Source: Pseudorhodobacter antarcticus (lineage in GTDB: Bacteria > Pseudomonadota > Alphaproteobacteria > Rhodobacterales > Rhodobacteraceae). Taken from it: a stretch of DNA of 5,761 nucleotides. The stretch is taken from NCBI GenBank assembly GCA_945897655.1, contig CAMDHB010000238.1, positions 1 to 5,761 on the forward strand, given 5' to 3'. Below are positions 1 through 5,534 of this stretch, piece by piece. Within the stretch, counting starts at the first letter, position 1, and each line of letters starts with the position of its first letter. The notes below the pieces were generated by a model. That model saw only the letters and a list, made by a program, of their open reading frames with translations. It was not told the origin of the DNA and did not search any database. The position numbers and the translations under genes are program-made.

Positions 1-2
1 CG

Positions 3-806
3 CCCGCCGCCCGCCGGGTTGACGACCTGATCGCCGCCGCCGCCTGCAATGAGCGCCCCGTTCTGGTGCGGGGCGCGCCCGGCACCGCCAAGGCGCTGGT
101 GGCGCGGCGCATCCATCAGGCCTCGGATAGGGCCGCTGCGCATTTTGTCGAGGTCAACCTTTCACGCCATACCGAACCACCTCTTGCCCTCCTCGCCGCC
201 GAGGCTGGCGAAGGCGTGCTGTTCCTGAACGGTATCGAATGGCTGGATATGGCTCAGCAGACCTGGCTGATGGACTGGCTGGACACCGCGCCTTCCGCCC
301 GCATCATCGCCGCCTGCAGCATCGACATGGCAGAGGCAGTCCGAGGCAGAGCCTTTCGGGGTGATCTGTTCTTCAGGCTAGACCTGTTCGAAATCCCGAT
401 CCCACCGCTCAAGGATCGCCCGGATGATGCGGTCTGGTTGCTGCATCAGGTGTTTGACGCGATGAACGCCCGCCGAACGCCGCCTTTTCGCGGCCTGTCT
501 GTCTTGGCCGATCAGGCGGCTCTTGGCCATGATTGGCCCGGCAATGGCCGCGAGGTGCGCGCCCGCCTCGTGCAGGCGATGGCCACAGCCAAGGGCGAAT
601 ACCTGTTCCCCGCCGATCTGTTCCCCGAACGACAGACGCTGGACGACACCCTACTTGCGCCCTTGTCCCAGGCCCGCGACGCCGCCGAACGCGCCCACAT
701 CATCGCCGCCCTTGAGCGCACGGGCGGGCAGCTGCACGAGGCCGCAAGGCTGTTGAAGGTGTCGCGCACGACGCTTTGGGAAAAGATGCAAAAGCTGGGG
801 TTATAG
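3..806 (+). CDS. Sigma-54-activator-like AAA+/Fis HTH regulator, 3' part (AioR-position, degenerate ATPase)
   Basis: The reading frame is open from the first full codon in the window (position 3) to the stop at 804-806, so the true start lies upstream and about 267 codons are visible. The Walker A region at 72-92 reads GAPGTAK instead of the usual GExGTGK. The Walker B segment at 219-233 reads LFLNG where active family members have LFLDE. Only about 15 residues separate the segments before and after the place where the GAFTGA loop normally sits, so this sigma-54 contact loop is missing. The stretch before sensor I is also short. The two arginine-finger positions (codons 357-359 and 375-377) and the WPGN sensor II motif remain. 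A Fis-type helix-turn-helix ends the protein (about 723-803). It lies immediately upstream of aioBA on the same strand, where AioR regulators occur in other arsenite oxidisers. I infer DNA binding, with ATP hydrolysis and sigma-54 contact probably lost. Any N-terminal receiver domain is out of view, so I do not assign the name aioR. Confidence 0.85.
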   Translation, partial: PAARRVDDLIAAAACNERPVLVRGAPGTAKALVARRIHQASDRAAAHFVEVNLSRHTEPPLALLAAEAGEGVLFLNGIEWLDMAQQTWLMDWLDTAPSARIIAACSIDMAEAVRGRAFRGDLFFRLDLFEIPIPPLKDRPDDAVWLLHQVFDAMNARRTPPFRGLSVLADQAALGHDWPGNGREVRARLVQAMATAKGEYLFPADLFPERQTLDDTLLAPLSQARDAAERAHIIAALERTGGQLHEAARLLKVSRTTLWEKMQKLGL

Positions 807-807
807 T

Positions 808-823
808 GTTCGGAAATCCGAAC
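808..823. promoter_or_regulatory. Perfect 16-bp palindrome, candidate operator
   Basis: GTTCGGA and TCCGAAC are perfect inverted 7-bp arms around AA. The site begins one base after the regulator stop codon and ends 122 bp before the aioB start. A perfect palindrome of this size suits a dimeric Fis-type HTH protein, and the upstream distance suits an activator or autoregulatory site. Further GAAC half-sites follow at 835-838 and 846-849. The two-base centre makes a role as an RNA hairpin less likely, though a four-base loop is possible. The assignment is inference from position and symmetry. Confidence 0.45.
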
Positions 824-852
824 GCCTGAAAATTGAACACAATATGAACGGC

Positions 853-874
853 TTGCCGCAGCGCGGCACGGCAA
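853..874. repeat. Nested GC-rich inverted repeat upstream of aioB
   Basis: TTGCCG at 853-858 and CGGCAA at 869-874 are inverted copies. A tighter alternative stem, GCCGC/GCGGC with a three-base AGC loop, lies at 855-867. It could be a weak terminator for the regulator gene or part of the aioB control region. No T-run follows, so a classic intrinsic terminator is not supported. Confidence 0.3.
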
Positions 875-930
875 CAACGGCTGTCGCGTGCAAGCAAAAC
901 GCGGCCTAGACTGACCCGAACATCAGCTTT

Positions 931-938
931 GGGAGGAG
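931..938 (+). promoter_or_regulatory. Ribosome binding site of aioB
   Basis: GGGAGGAG ends seven bases before the ATG at 946. This strong Shine-Dalgarno match fixes the start and keeps the whole Tat signal peptide in the product. Confidence 0.8.
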
Positions 939-945
939 CAATCCA

Positions 946-1476
946 ATGAAATGCAATAGGTTGGTCGATAGCGGCCGCCGCCAGTTTCTGCGCGGGGGTA
1001 TCCTTGGCGTCGCAGGGGCTGCGGCAGCCGTCGCCTTGCCCGCAGGTCAGGCGCAGGCTCAGGTGCAGGCCCGTGCAATGGTGGATTACCCATCGTCGAA
1101 ACTGGCGAACCTGGCTGACCTTGTGGTCGATGTGCCGATGGACATTGGCTATCCCGATGCCGACAGCCCCGGCATCCTGCTGAAACTGGGCACCAGGGTC
1201 GAGGGCGGCGCCGGTCCCGATGGCGACGTGGTCGCCTATTCGGTGCTGTGCCCGCACAAGGGCTTTTACATGTCCTATCATGCGCCCGACAAGACGCTGA
1301 ACTGCCCCGGGCACTTCAGCCGGTTTGACTGCGAAAAGGGCGGCCAGCAGGTCTGGGGCCACGCCACGCAGAACCTGCCGCAGTTTGCTCTGCGGGTCGA
1401 CGACAAGGACGACATCTATGCCGAAGGCGCGGACGAGCTGATTTACGGCCGTCTTTCCAATGTGTTGCAGGGATAA
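946..1476 (+). CDS. aioB: Arsenite oxidase small subunit, Rieske 2Fe-2S protein with Tat signal
   Basis: This 176-residue protein is the electron-transfer subunit of periplasmic arsenite oxidase. It accepts electrons from AioA and passes them to a cytochrome or similar carrier. The N-terminus has a twin-arginine motif (RRQFLRG, Arg11-Arg12), then an Ala/Gly-rich hydrophobic stretch to about residue 34 and a plausible AQA cleavage site near residue 38. The Rieske ligands are Cys102 and His104 in CPHKG, and Cys120 and His123 in CPGH. The C-terminal stretch from HATQNLPQ to IYGRLSN is typical of AioB. The cysteine pair that forms a disulfide next to the cluster in the Alcaligenes faecalis enzyme is replaced here by Phe107 and Gly122. 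From memory, the NT-26 enzyme has the same replacement (Phe108 and Gly123). aioA follows after 12 bp, so the two are almost certainly co-transcribed. Length and motifs indicate an intact gene. Confidence 0.96.
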   Translation: MKCNRLVDSGRRQFLRGGILGVAGAAAAVALPAGQAQAQVQARAMVDYPSSKLANLADLVVDVPMDIGYPDADSPGILLKLGTRVEGGAGPDGDVVAYSVLCPHKGFYMSYHAPDKTLNCPGHFSRFDCEKGGQQVWGHATQNLPQFALRVDDKDDIYAEGADELIYGRLSNVLQG

Positions 1477-1481
1477 GGGGG
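1475..1481 (+). promoter_or_regulatory. Ribosome binding site of aioA
   Basis: AAGGGGG overlaps the aioB stop codon and ends seven bases before the aioA ATG at 1489. The overlap suggests closely linked translation of the two subunits. Confidence 0.6.
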
Positions 1482-1488
1482 CGATACC

Positions 1489-3945
1489 ATGGCTTACAAA
1501 CGCAATATCGACCGTCTGCCGATCATCCCCGCCGATGCAAAGGTGCAGAATGTGACCTGCCACTATTGCATCGTCGGCTGCGGCTACAAGGCCTATACTT
1601 GGCCCTTGAAAAAGCAGGGCACCACCGACAGCAACTGGGCCGGCACCGACCTTTCGCAACAGCAGGGCGCCGAGACTGACGCCTGGTATGCGCCGTCGAT
1701 GTATAACGTCGTCAAACAGAACGGCGCGGATGTTCATTTGGTGATCAAGCCGGATGTGGACTGCGCGGTGAACGGCGGCTTGGGCTCGATCCGCGGGGCG
1801 CGGATGGCCGAAAACCGGCGGTCCGATGTGAACGGCACCCAGCAGCAACGCCTGACCGAGCCGATGGTTTGGCGCTATGGCACTTGGCAGCCGACCTCTT
1901 GGGACGATGCGCTGGACCTTGTGGCGCGCGTGACGGCACGGGTGATCGACAAGGACAAAGAGGATGACTTGTTCGTGTCGATGTTCGACCATGGCGGGTC
2001 GGCGGGCGGCTACGAAAACACTTGGGGCACGGGCAAGCTGTATTTCGAATCGATGAAGGTCAAGCATTGCCGCATCCACAACCGCCCAGCCTATAACTCC
2101 GAAGTGCACTCGACCCGTGACATGGGCGTCGACGAGTTGAACTATGCCTATGAAGACTATCAGCTGACCGACACGATCTTCCTGATCGGTGCCAACCCGA
2201 TCGAAACGCAGACTAACCTTTTCCTCAACCACATGGTCAAGGGCATGCAGAACGGCGCGCGCGTGGTCGTCGTCGATCCGCGCCGAACGGTGTCGGTCGA
2301 TGCCTGCGAACAGGTGGCAGGGGCGGACAATGTCCTGCATCTGCAAATCAACTCGGGCACCGATCTGTCGCTGTTCAACGCGCTGTTCACCGAGATCGTC
2401 GCCAAAGGCTGGATCGACGCCGATTTCATCAGGGGCAGCACCATCGATGGCGATGTGGCCGTGGCCGAAGATGGCGCCCATCCCTCCGCGCTCGGGTCGT
2501 TCGAGGCTGCCAAGGCCGCCTGCCACCTGTCGCTGGACGAGGCCGCCGAGATTTGTGGTGTCGCAGCTGCTGACATCGCCAAGGCTGCGGCCTGGATCGC
2601 CGAACCCAAGGACGGCGCGCGACGCAAATGCGTCACTGCTTATGAAAAAGGCATCATCTGGGGCAACGACAATTACCGCACCATCGGGGCCTTGGTGAAC
2701 ATAGCCCTGGCCACCGGCAACATTGGGCGCGAGGGCGGCGGCGTCTGCCGTCTGGGCGGCCACCAAGAAGGCTACTACCGCCCCTCGGATGCCCATGTCG
2801 GTCGTCCTGCCCCCTATATCGACCAGCTGATCATCGCGGGTCAGGGCAAGGTCCATCACATCTGGGCTAATGACCACTACAAGACCACCCTGAACGCGGC
2901 CGAGTTCAAACGCGTCTACAACCGCCGCAGCAACATGGTCAAAGAGGCGATGGACGCTCGCGCCGGTGCAACCCGCGAAGAATTGATCGACGCCATTGTC
3001 GGGGCGATCAACGCGGGCGGGCTGTTCGTGGTCGATGTCGACATCATCCACAGCCAGATTGGCCAGGCCGCCCATGTCATCCTGCCCGCCGTGGAATCCG
3101 GCGAGATGAACCTGACCTCGATGAACGGCGAGCGGCGCCTGCGTCTGGTCGAGAAATACATGGATGGCCCCGGTGACAGCAAACCCGATTGTCTGATCGC
3201 CGCCGGCATCGCCCAGCATCTTGAACGTGTCCTGCGCGAAGAAGGCCGCACCGAATACGCAGACCAGTTCAAGGGCTATGACTGGGCCAACGAAGAAGAC
3301 GCCTTCATGGACGGCTACAACAAGGGCAACCCCGAGGTGACCTATGACCGCCTGCGCGCCATGGGCAACAACGGGGTGCAGGAACCGGTCACCGGCTTTG
3401 CGGATGGAAAACTGGTTGGCACCAAGCGTCTTTACACCGATGGCCGGTTCACCCGTCATGGCCGCGAGGATGGCAAGGCGCTGTTCTGTCTGGGCGGCTG
3501 GCGCGGCTTGCAGGCCCCCGGCAAGGCCCAGCAAAAGGCCAACCACCGCTTCCTGATCAACAACGGTCGCGCCAACATGAACTGGCAGAACTGGTTCCTA
3601 GATCAGAAGAACGAGTTCGTGATGGACCGCTTTCCGGTGCCTTTCATCCAGATCAATCCCGAGGACATGGCCGAACTGGGCCTTAAGCCGGGCGATATGG
3701 TCGAGGTGTTCAACGACGTGGGCGCCACGCAGGCCTTGGTCTATCCTGAACGCACTGCCCGGCGTAACGAGACCTTCATGATCTTCGGTGCACCTGCCGG
3801 GACGCAAGGAAATGTGGTGAATGCGGGCACGAACGAGTTGATCCTGCCGAACTACAAACAGACCTGGGGCAATATCCGCAAGATCTCGGACGCGATACCT
3901 GCGGCGGCGCGGGTGTCCTACAAGTCGTGGGAAGTCGAGCTTTAA
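1489..3945 (+). CDS. aioA: Arsenite oxidase large catalytic subunit, molybdopterin oxidoreductase
   Basis: This 818-residue protein belongs to the DMSO reductase family and oxidises arsenite to arsenate at a bis-molybdopterin guanine dinucleotide Mo centre. Its length is close to the roughly 825 residues usual for AioA. The N-terminal CHYCIVGCGY motif supplies Cys24, Cys27 and Cys31 for the 3Fe-4S cluster. Ser100 in SIRG occupies the position where relatives with a 4Fe-4S cluster have a fourth Cys, as expected for AioA. The arsenite-pocket residues of the A. faecalis enzyme (His195, Glu203, Arg419, His423) have matching counterparts with the same spacing: His197 and Glu205 in HNRPAYNSE, and Arg421 and His425 in RLGGH. 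The C-terminal molybdopterin-binding region (for example APAGTQGNVVNAGTNE) is present. There is no signal peptide, as in other AioA proteins, which are exported with the Tat-tagged AioB. No frameshift or missing key residue is seen. Confidence 0.97.
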   Translation: MAYKRNIDRLPIIPADAKVQNVTCHYCIVGCGYKAYTWPLKKQGTTDSNWAGTDLSQQQGAETDAWYAPSMYNVVKQNGADVHLVIKPDVDCAVNGGLGSIRGARMAENRRSDVNGTQQQRLTEPMVWRYGTWQPTSWDDALDLVARVTARVIDKDKEDDLFVSMFDHGGSAGGYENTWGTGKLYFESMKVKHCRIHNRPAYNSEVHSTRDMGVDELNYAYEDYQLTDTIFLIGANPIETQTNLFLNHMVKGMQNGARVVVVDPRRTVSVDACEQVAGADNVLHLQINSGTDLSLFNALFTEIVAKGWIDADFIRGSTIDGDVAVAEDGAHPSALGSFEAAKAACHLSLDEAAEICGVAAADIAKAAAWIAEPKDGARRKCVTAYEKGIIWGNDNYRTIGALVNIALATGNIGREGGGVCRLGGHQEGYYRPSDAHVGRPAPYIDQLIIAGQGKVHHIWANDHYKTTLNAAEFKRVYNRRSNMVKEAMDARAGATREELIDAIVGAINAGGLFVVDVDIIHSQIGQAAHVILPAVESGEMNLTSMNGERRLRLVEKYMDGPGDSKPDCLIAAGIAQHLERVLREEGRTEYADQFKGYDWANEEDAFMDGYNKGNPEVTYDRLRAMGNNGVQEPVTGFADGKLVGTKRLYTDGRFTRHGREDGKALFCLGGWRGLQAPGKAQQKANHRFLINNGRANMNWQNWFLDQKNEFVMDRFPVPFIQINPEDMAELGLKPGDMVEVFNDVGATQALVYPERTARRNETFMIFGAPAGTQGNVVNAGTNELILPNYKQTWGNIRKISDAIPAAARVSYKSWEVEL

Positions 3946-3952
3946 AACTTGC

Positions 3953-3978
3953 GGCCCGCCCCTTGATCGGGGCGGGCC
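3953..3978 (+). terminator. Perfect GC-rich hairpin between aioA and the DUF2478 gene
   Basis: GGCCCGCCCC (3953-3962) pairs perfectly with GGGGCGGGCC (3969-3978) around the loop TTGATC. It starts eight bases after the aioA stop. No clear T-run follows (ACACCTTTG), so it may act as a partial terminator or as a 3'-end stabiliser that lowers expression of the downstream gene relative to aioBA. Confidence 0.6.
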
Positions 3979-3986
3979 ACACCTTT

Positions 3987-3995
3987 GTGGGGGGA
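3987..3995 (+). promoter_or_regulatory. Ribosome binding site of the DUF2478 gene
   Basis: GTGGGGGGA ends five bases before the ATG at 4001. This purine-rich stretch supports the chosen start. Confidence 0.5.
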
Positions 3996-4000
3996 TACAG

Positions 4001-4537
4001 ATGAAACTGGCCTATGTCAGCCTGCAAGGGCGCGGGCGCACCGATGCCCTTATCGCCGAGGTTGCGGCCCGCCTGCAGGCGCAGGGCGCACGGCTGGCCG
4101 GCACCGTGCAATCGAATCATGACCGCCCCGACCGCAGGAAATGCGACATGGACCTGTCGGTCCTGCCAGACGGCCCCACCTTGCGCATCAGCGAGGATCG
4201 CGGCGATTTGGCGCGTGGCTGCACCCTTGATTCCGGCGCACTGGAGCAGACCGTGCACGAGGTCCAGATGCGGCTGGATGGCGCCGAAATCCTGATCGTG
4301 AACAAATTTGGCAAACGCGAGGGCGAGGGAAAGGGCCTGGTTCCCGTCATCGCCGAGGCGCTGGGACGCGGCATGCCTGTTCTGGTTGGCGTGAACGGCC
4401 TAAACTTGGCCGCCTTTCTGGCCTTTGCCGGCGACGAAACGGTCGGGTTGAGGGCTGACCTTGACTGTATTGCGGACTGGTGTCTAGCGAGCAGGTCACT
4501 TGCCGCCGACAACCTCGAAAACGCAGGCACTTTGTAA
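4001..4537 (+). CDS. DUF2478 family protein, putative molybdenum-linked NTPase-like factor
   Basis: This 178-residue soluble protein has no signal peptide or membrane segment, so it is probably cytoplasmic. It shows the DUF2478 pattern as I recall it: a CDMDL segment (48-52), a DLARGCTLD segment (69-77), an NKFGKREGEGKG segment (101-112) and a PVL strand (126-128). The start resembles a P-loop protein, with a beta strand, a GRGRTD turn (10-15) and a helix. The usual GKT lysine is Arg13, so nucleotide binding is uncertain. The NKFGK stretch recalls the DEIGKME stretch of THEP1-type NTPases. The family has no firm function. My recollection that members sit near molybdate transport or molybdoenzyme genes fits its place 55 bp after the Mo enzyme aioA on the same strand. 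Help with molybdenum or cofactor delivery to AioA is inference. An intervening hairpin may reduce read-through. Confidence 0.85.
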   Translation: MKLAYVSLQGRGRTDALIAEVAARLQAQGARLAGTVQSNHDRPDRRKCDMDLSVLPDGPTLRISEDRGDLARGCTLDSGALEQTVHEVQMRLDGAEILIVNKFGKREGEGKGLVPVIAEALGRGMPVLVGVNGLNLAAFLAFAGDETVGLRADLDCIADWCLASRSLAADNLENAGTL

Positions 4538-4549
4538 GGTGCCCTGCGT
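4521..4549 (+). terminator. Hairpin over the stop codon of the DUF2478 gene
   Basis: ACGCAGGCAC (4521-4530) pairs with GTG (4539-4541) and CCTGCGT (4543-4549), with one bulged C at 4542 and an eight-base loop that contains the TAA stop. It is a ten-pair stem at the expected end of the aio operon. The sequence after it is not T-rich, so it is a candidate rather than a clear intrinsic terminator. Confidence 0.45.
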
Positions 4550-5028
4550 GGTATCCTTGAACTGTCCAACTGCCCCAAAGCGGTCCGCGCCAGGGTCAAG
4601 GCCATTAGCAGATCAGTGATGCGGTCACAGGGCGCTTCCGCACTATCACGTCAGACGCAGCGTTGCAGATCACCCTCCACGACCAGGACCTTCAGACGCT
4701 GAACCATCCATGACGGGTCTCATTCGTCTTCGAGCTTGCAACAGCCTCCAAGGTTGCAGAAAGTTGCGAAGAGCCCAGAAGTTGCAACTCAGCGCAACCT
4801 TTCATGCCCGAACTTCCAGCATCCGGGGCTTTTCACACGAAAGACCGCATTCGGGTCGGCATTTCTTGTGCGGAATGAAACCTTTGACGGGCTGAAACAC
4901 ACCAAAAGGTTACCGTTCGTTGTCCAGCGGTTTCCACGATGTTGACGTTTCTGGTGATGCGCAAAACTTATGGCTTAGCCCGAATGCGGATTTCAAGTTC
5001 TCACCTCATCGCACTACTGCCGCGATAG
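4550..5028. other. Non-coding, apparently decayed intergenic DNA
   Basis: I find no convincing gene, tRNA or insertion sequence here. The open frames in this stretch are short (about 60-70 codons), overlap each other and resemble no family I know. The only structure that stands out is the GTTGC/GCAAC cluster at 4735-4799. The mixed base use and the gene fragment that follows suggest an eroded accessory segment. Confidence 0.5.
4735..4799. repeat. Cluster of GTTGC/GCAAC short repeats
   Basis: Six copies of the pentamer occur in about 65 bp. GTTGC lies at 4753, 4763 and 4781. The reverse form GCAAC lies at 4738, 4784 and 4794. AGTTGCAACT at 4780-4789 is a perfect 10-bp palindrome. Spacing is irregular, so this is neither a CRISPR nor a clear iteron array. 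It may be a protein-binding cluster or chance. Confidence 0.3.
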
Positions 5029-5247
5029 GGACGTTCGCTGATAAAGGGCAAGGCCAGCAACTTCTGGGAACGGACGCCGTTTCACATCAGCCGCAACGAA
5101 CTGGAGGTCGCCGAAGAGCGCCGTGACCATTGGCGCCTGCTCCGGTTGTGGAATTTTGCACGAGAGCCTTCAGCCTTCGAAATCCGCCCTCCGCTGGAAG
5201 CCCACTTCAAACTAATCGCGACCAGCTTCCAAGCCAGCTTTCGGTGA
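5029..5247 (+). pseudogene. DUF3883-like C-terminal fragment
   Basis: A 72-codon open stretch runs from just after an in-frame TAG (5026-5028) to the TGA at 5245-5247. It has no ATG, GTG or TTG near its beginning and no evident ribosome site. Its translation contains WERTPFHISRNELEVAEE, then WRLLRLWNF, then a short tail. This matches the end of DUF3883 domains as I remember them, where a conserved EVKTT strand leads into a TPFxxSRNEhxxAE helix and an hYRLhRhhNF strand. The first residues (IKGKASN) look like a degraded form of that EVKTT strand, so the domain has lost its front part. DUF3883 is often the last domain of larger DNA-processing or defence-associated proteins. The rest of such a gene is not visible upstream in any frame. 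I read it as the remnant of a deleted gene. Confidence 0.6.
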
Positions 5248-5255
5248 TCCTCCAT

Positions 5256-5408
5256 TCATTCCATCGCAGGGCCAACAGTATCCTCCGCCGATAGGGGCGG
5301 CATAAGAGATGCGAATTTGAAAGCCGGACTTGGCTCGAGCTTCTTGCGCTGGTCCCGCAATCGCCGACGCGCTTCATGCAAGGACTGCCCAAAGGGTAGG
5401 TCATCCAT
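5256..5408 (-). CDS. Small hypothetical ORF, 50 codons, doubtful
   Basis: An ATG at 5408 (reading leftward) opens a 50-residue frame ending at 5256. It begins MDDLPFGQSLHEARRRL, is strongly basic in the first half (ARRRLRDQRKK, helical in character) and ends with an acidic tail. About 60% of third codon positions are G or C, lower than in the aio genes. An AGGA about 15 bases upstream is too distant to be a good ribosome site. I recognise no family. It ends eight bases from the convergent DUF3883 fragment, so it may be another remnant or a chance frame. Confidence 0.25.
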   Translation of the reverse strand: MDDLPFGQSLHEARRRLRDQRKKLEPSPAFKFASLMPPLSAEDTVGPAME

Positions 5409-5473
5409 GGGCCGCGCCGATCCTGTTGCACGGTGCTGCTATGAGCATGCGCCTTGGCTGCTTCACGCGTTGT

Positions 5474-5503
5474 GCATTCCCCCTTTCGTTGCAGGGGGAA
5501 TGC
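5474..5503 (-). terminator. Perfect 11-bp hairpin downstream of the minus-strand gene
   Basis: GCATTCCCCCT (5474-5484) and AGGGGGAATGC (5493-5503) are perfect inverted arms around an eight-base loop. It lies about 31 bases beyond the stop of the minus-strand gene at 5535, a normal place for its 3' end. Neither strand shows a T-run after the stem, so terminator function is only probable. Confidence 0.5.
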
Positions 5504-5534
5504 GACCGCACAGCCGTGACCACGGCGCCCTGTA

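Noticed and set aside
812..825. GG-N10-GC core as a sigma-54 promoter for aioB
   Set aside because: Only the four core bases fit; the CAC and TT parts of the consensus are absent, and it overlaps the palindrome that is better explained as an operator.
907..912. TAGACT as a -10 box for aioB
   Set aside because: Four of six bases match, but no TTG-type -35 box lies at a suitable distance, so the promoter cannot be placed.
700..3546. A 948-codon open frame on the minus strand, antisense to aioB and most of aioA
   Set aside because: Its translation is low-complexity, rich in Val, Ala, Gly and His with no recognisable domain, and it lies opposite genes identified beyond doubt. Long stop-free antisense frames are common in GC-rich genes with biased third positions.
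4651..4707. Minus-strand stretch MVQRLKVLVVEGDLQRCV, resembling the start of a response-regulator receiver
   Set aside because: Only 18 codons before a stop, the usual acidic pair is EGD rather than EDD, and the next frame does not continue a receiver fold. It may be a remnant, but chance cannot be excluded.
4710..5126. Overlapping short plus-strand open frames of 61-69 codons
   Set aside because: They overlap in different frames, lack ribosome sites and resemble no known protein; the last one runs out of frame across the DUF3883-like fragment.
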